From: Balneolia bacterium
GTDB lineage: Bacteria; Bacteroidota; Rhodothermia; Balneolales; Cyclonatronaceae
Direction of reading: 5' to 3'
Length of the DNA stretch: 7,253 nucleotides
NCBI GenBank assembly: GCA_003567135.1
Contig: PXAI01000154.1
Location: 1-7,253 of the forward strand
Part shown: positions 1-5,723 of the stretch, in pieces
Position numbering within the stretch: position 1 is the first letter of the stretch
How the letters are laid out: every line of letters starts with the position of its first letter
Notes under the pieces: model-generated
Seen by the model: the letters and a program-made list of their open reading frames with translations, nothing else
Database searches by the model: none
Told to the model about the DNA's origin: nothing
Program-made: the position numbers and the translations under genes

Positions 1-66
1 GATATTCAAGCTTCAAACGGCGTAATTCACGCAATTGATGCTGTCCTGATTCCCGAAGCCAGATAA
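1..66 (+). CDS. Fasciclin (FAS1) domain protein, C-terminal end only
   Basis: An open frame enters from the left edge and ends at TAA 64-66, giving 21 residues. They read ASNGVIHAIDAVLIP followed by a four-residue tail. This matches the conserved last segment (H2 region) of the FAS1/fasciclin domain, whose usual form is NGVIHVIDxVLLP. FAS1 domains are extracellular or periplasmic adhesion-type modules, often on secreted or lipid-anchored proteins. The domain appears to sit at the very C-terminus, as in small single-domain bacterial FAS1 proteins. Everything upstream (signal peptide, number of domains) lies outside the window. A hairpin terminator follows 17 bases after the stop. The family call rests on one short but very characteristic motif. 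Confidence 0.82.
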   Translation, partial: DIQASNGVIHAIDAVLIPEAR

Positions 67-83
67 TTCAACTTCCTGATTAC

Positions 84-120
84 AAAAAAGGCTGTCTCTT
101 TTACAGAGACAGCCTTTTTT
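84..120. terminator. Bidirectional intrinsic terminator
   Basis: A 16-base arm (84-99, A6 then GGCTGTCTCT) is perfectly complementary to 105-120 (AGAGACAGCC then T6), with a 5-base loop TTTAC. The core is a 10-bp GC-containing stem with A6 on the left and T6 on the right, so it has the form of a Rho-independent terminator read from either side. It lies between the ends of two convergent genes: the FAS1 gene (stop at 66) and the propeller gene (stop at 153). Confidence 0.93.
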
Positions 121-152
121 ATTTGCCAAAACCGGAAAACTGGGCAGGATCG

Positions 153-1220
153 CTACATCCCCTGCATATCATAGATTTTAATTTCAAAACGACCGTCAGC
201 GTCCTGATGACGTGTAAACAGCGTATTCCTTTTGTGGTGAATCCGGATCAGATTTACATGAGTATCAAGCTGATACGTTCCGAGATAAGAACCGTCATGC
301 AAAGTATAAAAGTCGATCAGGTTACCAAGATTCCGGGGGTTCTTTCCGGAGTGCAAAATGGCAATAGTGTCATCTGACATCTGAATTGAGGTATTGATTA
401 CATTATTTCCCTGTACCGAACTAAGTGAGCTGTTCACACGCGGATCATCAACAACTTGCTGTCGAATCGTGCTTCTGATTGTTTCCCGCTGGAAAAGCAA
501 ATCACCCTCCTCTGTAAAAACCGTAAACCAGGAAGATTCATACGGGATAAACGCAATTTTCCCTCTTTGTGCACTGAGGTCCCCTTGCTTCAGTCGCGGT
601 GAAGCCGGCCGGTTCATTTTCCCGAAATTCTCCTTCGATTCTCCGGTATGGATATCAACCGAACTGAAAAGATGATCCGAAATCAGACTGCCGGTAATCA
701 GTGATTCCATTCCCATTACCATTCTGTGCGGTGACTCTGAAAGTGTAATTTCATCAACAAACTCCCCTGCCAGATTCGTAAAAATCAGCTTTGAGTTTCC
801 CGGATCGGCAATCGCGATACGGTCATTATCCACAAATAAAATCTCCGTCGGATTTGAGAACTCCCCTTCTTCTGAACCTGCGTGTAGTTCTGAAACGGTA
901 TGTGTGATGAGATTATGGTCATTATCCGTTTCAATCAGGTGCAGCTTCATCGAACCGTAATCAAAAACCGCAATAGTGCCATCATACGGCGAAACAGAGA
1001 TAATTTCCGGAATAGTGATATCCAGATCCGATAAACTCAGAGAACCAACATGATTCAACGTACCCTCCATCGATCTGTCAAACGTATTTTGCGGAGCAAC
1101 ATCTTCCAGATAAAGCGTAAAAGTCTCCATTTCAGTAGCCGGTTTTTCGGAATTATCCGTAAACCATACCAGCGCAAATACAAGAAACAAAACGGCCGTA
1201 AAAGATGATAAGGTATTCAT
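153..1220 (-). CDS. Putative 6-bladed beta-propeller protein, exported or membrane-anchored
   Basis: The product has 355 residues, starting at ATG 1220-1218. No ATG, GTG or TTG start lies upstream before an in-frame stop. Residues 8-20 are strongly hydrophobic, followed by a polar stretch (21-33) and then repeated beta-strand/turn units. The clearest is at about 118-150, where GEFSNPTEI leads into DNDRIAIADPGNSKL, an NHL/6-bladed-propeller type blade. Others lie near 72-96, 215-246 and 276-320. The length and pattern fit the 6-bladed beta-propeller proteins common in Bacteroidota (BF4221-like), which usually sit in the periplasm or at the outer surface. There is no lipobox cysteine, and indeed no cysteine anywhere. 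No basic residue precedes the hydrophobic segment, so it may be an atypical signal peptide or an anchor. The gene stands alone between a possible promoter and the bidirectional terminator. No enzymatic function can be assigned; the propeller assignment is a pattern judgement without an alignment. Confidence 0.72.
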   Translation of the reverse strand: MNTLSSFTAVLFLVFALVWFTDNSEKPATEMETFTLYLEDVAPQNTFDRSMEGTLNHVGSLSLSDLDITIPEIISVSPYDGTIAVFDYGSMKLHLIETDNDHNLITHTVSELHAGSEEGEFSNPTEILFVDNDRIAIADPGNSKLIFTNLAGEFVDEITLSESPHRMVMGMESLITGSLISDHLFSSVDIHTGESKENFGKMNRPASPRLKQGDLSAQRGKIAFIPYESSWFTVFTEEGDLLFQRETIRSTIRQQVVDDPRVNSSLSSVQGNNVINTSIQMSDDTIAILHSGKNPRNLGNLIDFYTLHDGSYLGTYQLDTHVNLIRIHHKRNTLFTRHQDADGRFEIKIYDMQGM

Positions 1221-1287
1221 AATGATGGGGTTGAGTTCAGAGATTTACATTAACCTGAATATCGCAATGACATCTCACTTGTAACAT

Positions 1288-1315
1288 AGTGTAAAAAAAT
1301 ATGTACCAATGGCAA
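1288..1315 (-). promoter_or_regulatory. Possible sigma-70-type promoter for the propeller gene
   Basis: On the minus strand, TTGCCA (plus coordinates 1310-1315) is followed after 16 bases, including a run of seven T, by TACACT (1288-1293). These match the TTGACA/TATAAT consensus at 5 of 6 and 4 of 6 positions. The implied leader is about 60 bases. No Shine-Dalgarno sequence is seen before ATG 1220. Bacteroidota often use a different promoter consensus, so this is tentative. Confidence 0.35.
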
Positions 1316-1343
1316 GGGGAAATGTAGAAGATGCTGGTTCTAT

Positions 1344-1378
1344 AAACCCTCCAGGGGTTTCAAACCCATGGAGGGTTT
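1344..1378. repeat. Nested palindrome, possible terminator or dispersed intergenic hairpin
   Basis: The outer arms AAACCCTCCA (1344-1353) and TGGAGGGTTT (1369-1378) are perfectly complementary over 10 bp. Inside them GGGTTT (1355-1360) and AAACCC (1362-1367) are again complementary around a single C, so GGG/CCC can extend the stem with a 7-base loop. The element sits 53 bases beyond the stop of the membrane-protein gene and upstream of the propeller gene. It could end transcription of the former, but the tract after the stem on the minus strand is only GGGTTTATAG, with few U residues, so it is a poor classical terminator. A dispersed intergenic repeat of the REP type is the other reading. Confidence 0.7.
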
Positions 1379-1431
1379 CGTTATTATCGCTACGAAATCA
1401 GATCAAATTGTCTTACAAATCTAACCCCGCC

Positions 1432-2271
1432 TCACTCCTCTTTCCGAATCCCGCCAACCTTACTATACCGGTGTTGAAGCATCATCAAACCCAGTATTTG
1501 CAGCACAATCCCGGCGCTGATAAATATGGTGAGATGCGTGTCATTGATCTCATGTGCGGCTTGCAGCTCTCCGCCGGAAAGGCTTCTGATCATTAATTCG
1601 TTGAAGCTGAACCAGAGCCACGACGACAATAATGCGGCCGTTCCGGTAATTACCACGGCGGCTCCGGCGAATACGAGCGATGATGATCCGCCGTATAGTT
1701 TTACGCCAACGGCCCAGCTTCCGAATCCGAAGACGAGCATAAAGAAGGTGAACAGCTGTTTGATGTTGGGGTCAATTCCGGGCATTGGGAACAGCAGCAA
1801 AACGGAAATTATGGCGATGGCGCCGGTAATCATAAGTGCGGCACCGAAAATCCGGAGTAGTCCGTCAGGACGTTCCGCCGGCCTGAGTCTGACCCGCCAT
1901 TTTGCATACCAGGGTTTGAAAAGGGATGCATCCACATTAAAATACTTTTCAACCGGACGCGTAAAAATCAGCCAAAGAGCTATCGGAAACAGAATTATTT
2001 GGAGTCCGGAAAGCTGAACAGCGAAATCAAACCCGGAAATCAGCATCATGATCAGAAACAGCAGCGGGTAGCCGATGATCAATACAAACACGGTTTCTTT
2101 TCTGGCTTTTGACGCCAGTAAGCCGGCAGCGATCATAAACATGGAGTTCAAAAGTACCGGAAGCCAGACGGTCCATCCCGAATCCAGGTTAGCGAGAAAA
2201 AAGTAAAGAAACATCCCTGCCAAAAGAAAGCAGAAGGGTTGAAAAATCAGTATCCCAAAAGGTTTTTTCAT
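1432..2271 (-). CDS. Integral membrane protein of unknown function, about eight spans
   Basis: The product has 279 residues, starting at ATG 2271-2269 and ending at TGA 1434-1432. I do not recognise the family. Hydrophobic segments fall at about 5-27, 33-52, 61-80, 89-104, 141-161, 172-190, 198-221 and 246-266. The loops follow the positive-inside rule: the N-terminus (MKK), loop 53-59 (SKARKE), the long linker 105-140 and the C-terminal tail (267-279) are basic. Loops 28-32, 81-88, 162-171 and 222-245 are acidic or mixed and should face outside. This gives a 4+4 layout with both ends in the cytoplasm and a 36-residue cytoplasmic linker rich in Arg, Lys, Trp and Pro. No transport or enzyme motif and no clear conserved charged residue inside a span is visible. 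The gene is divergent from the acetyltransferase gene, has no Shine-Dalgarno sequence, and an A/T-rich TATTAT-containing stretch lies just upstream of its start. Confidence 0.75.
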   Translation of the reverse strand: MKKPFGILIFQPFCFLLAGMFLYFFLANLDSGWTVWLPVLLNSMFMIAAGLLASKARKETVFVLIIGYPLLFLIMMLISGFDFAVQLSGLQIILFPIALWLIFTRPVEKYFNVDASLFKPWYAKWRVRLRPAERPDGLLRIFGAALMITGAIAIISVLLLFPMPGIDPNIKQLFTFFMLVFGFGSWAVGVKLYGGSSSLVFAGAAVVITGTAALLSSWLWFSFNELMIRSLSGGELQAAHEINDTHLTIFISAGIVLQILGLMMLQHRYSKVGGIRKEE

Positions 2272-2412
2272 GTGGATAGGTATAATAATGAGTGCTTAAC
2301 CCGGATTATTCACGAAGCAGTAAAATATGTAAAAGCACCGGAAGCATTCCAAAGAAACTGGAAAAAACTCTCCGGCGGAGGTATATTTCAAAAAATTAAC
2401 CAAACCCGAAAT
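2272..2412. promoter_or_regulatory. Divergent intergenic region with promoters for both flanking genes
   Basis: This 141-base gap separates the start codons of the minus-strand membrane-protein gene and the plus-strand acetyltransferase gene, so it must hold the promoters of both unless one lies inside a gene. On the plus strand TATATTTC (2382-2389) differs by one base from the Bacteroidota -7 element TAnnTTTG, but no good upstream TTG partner is seen. A GGCGGAGG at 2374-2381 resembles a ribosome site but lies over 30 bases from the ATG. The assignments are weak; only the divergent layout is certain. Confidence 0.35.
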
Positions 2413-2997
2413 ATGAACATCAAACGCGTTACCGGAAAAGAGCTTATCCCCTGGATTCCCGAACTGGCCAGGCTCCGGATCGAAGTATTCCGCGACTTCC
2501 CCTATCTCTACGAAGGCAGCCTCAGTTACGAGAAGAAGTATCTTCAAACGTACGTCGAAAGCACGCAGAGCGTAATTGTACTGGCACTTGACGGAAACAA
2601 AGCCGTCGGAGCCTCTACCGGAATGCCGCTTTCCGACGAGACGGACGAAGTTATCAAACCATTTAAAGAGGCCGGATTTAATATTGATGAGGTTTTCTAT
2701 TTCGGCGAATCTGTTCTCGACAATAGCTATCGCGGGCGCGGAATCGGCTTTCGTTTTTTTGAGGAGCGCGAAGCCCACGCTAAAGAACTTGGTTTCAAAA
2801 CAGCTTCATTTTGTGCGATTGAACGGCGTGAAGATCATCCCCTGAAGCCGGCCGGGTATAAAAATCTTCACGGTTTCTGGCGAAACAGAGGGTATGAAAT
2901 CCGGACTGATCTGAAGACAGAATTTTCCTGGCAGGATATCGGCGAAGAGACTGAGTCGAAAAAAGAGATGATCTTCTGGCTCAGGAATCTTGAGTAA
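2413..2997 (+). CDS. GNAT family N-acetyltransferase
   Basis: The product has 194 residues. The ATG at 2413 was chosen because it is the first ATG in the frame. The open frame continues upstream to a TTG at 2239, but that extension would run into the divergent gene and encodes a sequence unlike a GNAT N-terminus. The fold is recognised by strand 4 (EVFYFGESVL, 93-102) followed directly by the acetyl-CoA pyrophosphate-binding loop RGRGIG (107-112), which fits the motif A pattern R/Q-x-x-G-x-G/A, then helix 3 (113-127). A GFWRNRGYE segment (154-162) is the usual late motif where the protein rejoins at strands 6-7. GNAT enzymes transfer the acetyl group of acetyl-CoA to an amine; the acceptor here is unknown. 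The protein is cytoplasmic, with no signal or membrane segment. Its 3' end overlaps the convergent trmB gene by 17 bases. Confidence 0.88.
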   Translation: MNIKRVTGKELIPWIPELARLRIEVFRDFPYLYEGSLSYEKKYLQTYVESTQSVIVLALDGNKAVGASTGMPLSDETDEVIKPFKEAGFNIDEVFYFGESVLDNSYRGRGIGFRFFEEREAHAKELGFKTASFCAIERREDHPLKPAGYKNLHGFWRNRGYEIRTDLKTEFSWQDIGEETESKKEMIFWLRNLE

Positions 2998-3655
2998 GCG
3001 TAAACGAAATAAAGTGAATCGTCAGCCCTTTCTGCAAATGTTTGGTTTCGTAATACGTCCGGATCTGCAGTAATTCCGGCACTTCGGGCAGGCTGTACAC
3101 ATCGTCAATCTGCTCCTGAACCGTTGCGCCGTACTCCTGCACCGATTTCTGCGTGAAAGCGTAAAGCTCGTCCGAATCTGTTTTCAGATTGACGTGCGCG
3201 CCGGGCTTCAGAATATTTTTGTAGAGATTCAGAAACTTTGAGGATGTCAGCCTTTTCGACTCCTTGCTAGATTTCAAATACGGATCAGGAAACGTAATCC
3301 AGATTCCGCTGATCTCATTTTCAGAGAAAATCTGATCCAGAAAATCTATTCTGGATCGCAGAAAAAATACGTTCGGAAGATTTTCATCCAGCGCGCGGCC
3401 GGCGCCTTTCCAGATTCTTTCACCCTTAATGTCGATACCGATAAAATTCTTATCAGGATATTTTTTAGCCAGCGCTATCGCATATTCACCTTTTCCACAG
3501 GCCAGTTCCAGAATGATGGGGTTCTCGTTTCCAAAAACCTGTCGCCCCCAGTTTCCACGCTCATTTGCCATAGTTCCCGGTCTGAGGTGACCCAGATCCC
3601 GCACATTTTCGAGCCGCTTCACCTGCTGATAGCGGATAAATTTATCTCGTGCCAT
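2981..3655 (-). CDS. trmB: tRNA (guanine-N7-)-methyltransferase
   Basis: The product has 224 residues. TrmB methylates N7 of G46 in the variable loop of tRNA using S-adenosylmethionine. The SAM-binding motif I is LELACGKGEYAIALA (49-63), the second strand with its acidic residue is FIGIDIKGERIWKG (71-84), and the family signature FPDP is at 122-125. The catalytic-region motif LKTDS is at 157-161, and the C-terminal T-x-YE segment with GLTIH is at 200-214. All are in the expected order, and the length is normal for bacterial TrmB. The ATG at 3655 was chosen over an in-frame ATG at 3760, which would run about 95 bases into pdxH and add residues absent from the family. The gene starts 10 bases after the pdxH stop and is the last of the four-gene unit. 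Where most family members have FPDPWPKxRHxKRR, this one has FPDP-YLKSSKESKR, a modest divergence. Confidence 0.95.
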   Translation of the reverse strand: MARDKFIRYQQVKRLENVRDLGHLRPGTMANERGNWGRQVFGNENPIILELACGKGEYAIALAKKYPDKNFIGIDIKGERIWKGAGRALDENLPNVFFLRSRIDFLDQIFSENEISGIWITFPDPYLKSSKESKRLTSSKFLNLYKNILKPGAHVNLKTDSDELYAFTQKSVQEYGATVQEQIDDVYSLPEVPELLQIRTYYETKHLQKGLTIHFISFTLTQDS

Positions 3656-3665
3656 ATTAATTCCG

Positions 3666-4307
3666 TTAAGGAGCCAGCCTCCTGATCGACCATAAACCAT
3701 TTTCAAGGCAATATTCCAGCCGGTCGTGCATTCTGCCGCTTCGCCCCTGCCAGAATTCAATCAGCTCAGGCTTAACGACATATCCACCCCAGTTTTTTGG
3801 CATCGGCACCTCTTTGTTTTCAAACTCTTCGCGGAACTGCCTGAAAATGGTCTCAAGCTGTGAGCGACCATGAACAACCGCGCTCTGTTCGGATGCCAGC
3901 GCTCCGATCCTGCTGTCAAAAGGCCGCGAATCGAAATACGCTTTTGATTCCTCATACGGAAGGCGCTCAACCGTGCCCTCAACCCTTACCTGACGTTCCA
4001 GCTCAAGCCAGTTAAAACAGAGCCCGGCTTTGGGATTTTCCGCGATATGGCGCCCTTTTCTGCTTTTGTAGTTGGTATAGAAAATAAACCCGCGTTCATC
4101 GAGCCCTTTCAGCAAAACCGTACGAACTGACGGCATCCCGGTTGGAGACACCGTTGCCAGCGACATCGAGTTGGGCTCCAGCGTTTCGGATTTCAGTACT
4201 TCATCAAACCAGGTTTTAAACTGCTCAACCGGATTTTCGGATACATCCTGAATGTCGAGCGATTTCAGCTTGTAATCCCTTCTGAGCTGCGAAAGTTTGT
4301 TATCCAT
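3666..4307 (-). CDS. pdxH: Pyridoxamine/pyridoxine 5'-phosphate oxidase
   Basis: The product has 213 residues from ATG 4307; a TTG immediately before it (4310) is also in frame but less likely. The enzyme uses FMN and oxygen to oxidise PNP or PMP to pyridoxal 5'-phosphate, the last step of vitamin B6 synthesis and salvage. Compared from memory with the E. coli enzyme (218 residues), the FMN and substrate residues are present. RTVLLK (62-67) includes the substrate-binding lysine K67, and FYTNYKSRKG (76-85) contacts FMN. LERQVRVEG lies at 103-111. Y124, R128 and S132 occur within YFDSRPFDSRIG. The GRMHDR motif (191-196) contains the active-site pair R192/H194. The C-terminus RRLAP is diagnostic. 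It is the third gene of the unit, 18 bases after the dehydrogenase and 10 bases before trmB. No Shine-Dalgarno sequence is evident. Confidence 0.97.
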   Translation of the reverse strand: MDNKLSQLRRDYKLKSLDIQDVSENPVEQFKTWFDEVLKSETLEPNSMSLATVSPTGMPSVRTVLLKGLDERGFIFYTNYKSRKGRHIAENPKAGLCFNWLELERQVRVEGTVERLPYEESKAYFDSRPFDSRIGALASEQSAVVHGRSQLETIFRQFREEFENKEVPMPKNWGGYVVKPELIEFWQGRSGRMHDRLEYCLENGLWSIRRLAP

Positions 4308-4325
4308 CAATCGATTTTGGTAAAA

Positions 4326-5042
4326 TTAAAATTCGTCCTGGCCGAGCGGAACTACGGTCATCTGGTCGATCAGCATGTAATCCGGACGCGTAAGCATAAA
4401 GTGTACGACATCAGCCAAGTCATCGGGTACAAGAGCATGCGGCGGGGGGATTGAACCCTCCTCTCTTCCTCCGAATCCCGTGTCGATCAGTCCCGGATTC
4501 AACATCATCACTTTTACGTTTTTATCCTTCAGCTCTCTGGCGAGCGATCTCGAGAATCCAGCCAGCGCATGCTTGGATGCGGTATAAACAGCCATATTCG
4601 GCAGCGGACGAAAACTCAGGTCAGAAGCAATATTGAGGATGGTTCCGCTCTGCCGGCTGATCATTCCTGAGGCAAGTTTTTTGGTCAGGCGAACCAGTGC
4701 GTTTACGTTCAGCTGGAGCGTCAGTTCGGCATCTTCATACGAGCTTTCATCCAGCGATTTGTACCAGCCCGTACCGGCATTGTTGATGAGAATATCAACC
4801 GGGCCAAATTCTTTCTCAAAAAACTCGACGGCTTTGTCGATTTCCGCGTTTTGGGTCATATCAGCGCCGAAGCATCTGGCGTTTTCGCCGATTTCATCCC
4901 TTAGCTTTTCCAGCGCGCTGAGATTCCGTGCAATCAGAGAAACCCTGCATCCCTCAGCCGCAAGTTTTCTGGCAAATGCTCTGCCCGTTCCGCGCGAGGC
5001 TCCGGTAATTAATACGTGTTTTCCTTTCAGGCTTATTGCCAT
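4326..5042 (-). CDS. Short-chain dehydrogenase/reductase (SDR)
   Basis: The product has 238 residues with a classical SDR Rossmann fold. The cofactor motif TGASRGTG is at 13-20 (TGxxxGxG), an acidic residue D61 follows strand 3, and NNAG is at 87-90. The catalytic tetrad is N112, S140, Y153 and K157 (YTASK). PG at 183-184 with a following T188 is the usual cofactor-contacting turn. R17 and R39 suggest a preference for NADP(H). The substrate cannot be read from sequence; the overall form resembles 3-oxoacyl-ACP reductase-like or YdfG/DltE-like SDRs. The start ATG 5042 is preceded by AAGGA (plus coordinates 5050-5054) at a 7-base spacing, one of the few clear ribosome sites in this window. It lies 24 bases after the redoxin stop and 18 bases before pdxH, so co-transcription is likely. 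Confidence 0.93.
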   Translation of the reverse strand: MAISLKGKHVLITGASRGTGRAFARKLAAEGCRVSLIARNLSALEKLRDEIGENARCFGADMTQNAEIDKAVEFFEKEFGPVDILINNAGTGWYKSLDESSYEDAELTLQLNVNALVRLTKKLASGMISRQSGTILNIASDLSFRPLPNMAVYTASKHALAGFSRSLARELKDKNVKVMMLNPGLIDTGFGGREEGSIPPPHALVPDDLADVVHFMLTRPDYMLIDQMTVVPLGQDEF

Positions 5043-5066
5043 AAAATTTTCCTTTTAAGTCTTTGA

Positions 5067-5645
5067 TTACCCGAAATAATCGGGTTCGTTTCCTGCTTTC
5101 CATTTGATATTGCAACCAATCGAAGCCACCTGATGCTCAGGAACCGGCTTTCCGGCCAGCAACATCTCCGCAGCATTTCGGAGATCTTCTCCGGTTACGG
5201 GAACATCATTTCCGGGAGTTGCGCCGTCGAATCTGCCGCGGTAGTAGAGTTTACTTTTCTCATCAAACAGATAGATATCCGGCGTGCAGGCAGCGCGGTA
5301 CGCTTTTGCAGTTTCCTGTGATTCATCGTAGAGATACGGAAAATTGAATCCGTATTTTTCTGCAAAAGCTTTCATTTTATCAGGCGCGTCATCAGGATAC
5401 TTTTCAATATCATTTGCGCTGATTGCAACGACGCCAACTCCGCGCTTCATCATTTCATGCGAGAACGCTGTCAGTTGCTCAATTACATGAACCACAAACG
5501 GACAGTGGTTGCAAATAAACAGTACAAGCGTGCCTATATCCCCTGAAATTTGTTCAAAGTCGAAGTATTTACCGTCAGCATCCGGCAGCCTGAAATATGG
5601 AGCCGGTGTGCCTGTTTCTATCATTTCTGATTTTGTTTTAGCCAT
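5067..5645 (-). CDS. Thioredoxin-fold redoxin, peroxiredoxin-like (PRX_like1 type)
   Basis: The product has 192 residues. A redoxin-type start (GTPAPYFRLPDADGK, 12-26) leads to strand LVLFI and the active-site CNHC (45-48) followed by PFV, where a thioredoxin would have WCGPC. AISAND (74-79), the cis-proline segment CTPD (120-123) and YRGRFDG (135-141) complete the fold. A further conserved-looking cysteine is in SIGCNIKW (175-182). This combination fits the PRX_like1 group of thioredoxin-family proteins, thought to act in thiol/peroxide redox chemistry but not well characterised. No signal peptide is visible, so it should be cytoplasmic. AAGGG (plus coordinates 5651-5655) lies 5 bases before ATG 5645. 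It is the first gene of the four-gene unit and begins 20 bases after the terminator of the Usp genes. Confidence 0.9.
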   Translation of the reverse strand: MAKTKSEMIETGTPAPYFRLPDADGKYFDFEQISGDIGTLVLFICNHCPFVVHVIEQLTAFSHEMMKRGVGVVAISANDIEKYPDDAPDKMKAFAEKYGFNFPYLYDESQETAKAYRAACTPDIYLFDEKSKLYYRGRFDGATPGNDVPVTGEDLRNAAEMLLAGKPVPEHQVASIGCNIKWKAGNEPDYFG

Positions 5646-5665
5646 TGTAACCCTTTTTAAAATTC

Positions 5666-5692
5666 AAAAAAAAGCACCTGATTTCAGGTGCT
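5666..5692 (-). terminator. Intrinsic terminator of the Usp operon
   Basis: On the minus strand the stem AGCACCTGA pairs perfectly with TCAGGTGCT (arms at plus coordinates 5684-5692 and 5673-5681), and T8 follows (5673-5666). The practical hairpin is 8 bp with a 4-base loop. It lies 31 bases after the stop of the second Usp gene and ends 20 bases before the start codon of the redoxin gene. On the plus strand no T tract follows, so it is one-directional. Confidence 0.93.
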
Positions 5693-5723
5693 ATAAAATA
5701 AACAATTTCAGCCTTTAGTACGT

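Noticed and set aside
123..377. 84-residue plus-strand open frame after the first terminator
   Set aside because: It is antisense to the end of the propeller gene and has no domain or leader of its own.
1309..1596. 95-residue plus-strand open frame over the intergenic palindrome and the 3' end of the membrane-protein gene
   Set aside because: It runs through the hairpin and then antisense to the membrane-protein gene, has low-complexity content, and has no ribosome site.
2239..2412. N-terminal extension of the acetyltransferase to a TTG at 2239
   Set aside because: It would overlap the divergent membrane-protein gene by 33 bases, use a weak start, and add 58 residues with no GNAT character. 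ATG 2413 is followed directly by a typical GNAT N-terminus.
2296..2778. 160-residue minus-strand open frame opposite the acetyltransferase gene
   Set aside because: It overlaps a confident GNAT gene and shows no family motif.
3656..3760. N-terminal extension of trmB to an ATG at 3760
   Set aside because: The added 35 residues lie almost wholly in the pdxH coding region in another frame and do not resemble TrmB. The ATG at 3655 gives the normal family length.
4308..4310. TTG start for pdxH one codon before the ATG
   Set aside because: An ATG directly follows, and no ribosome site favours the TTG.
4633..5058. 141-residue plus-strand open frame opposite the SDR gene
   Set aside because: It is fully antisense to a clear SDR, is rich in Ser, Leu and Pro as expected of a reverse-frame shadow, and has no recognisable domain.
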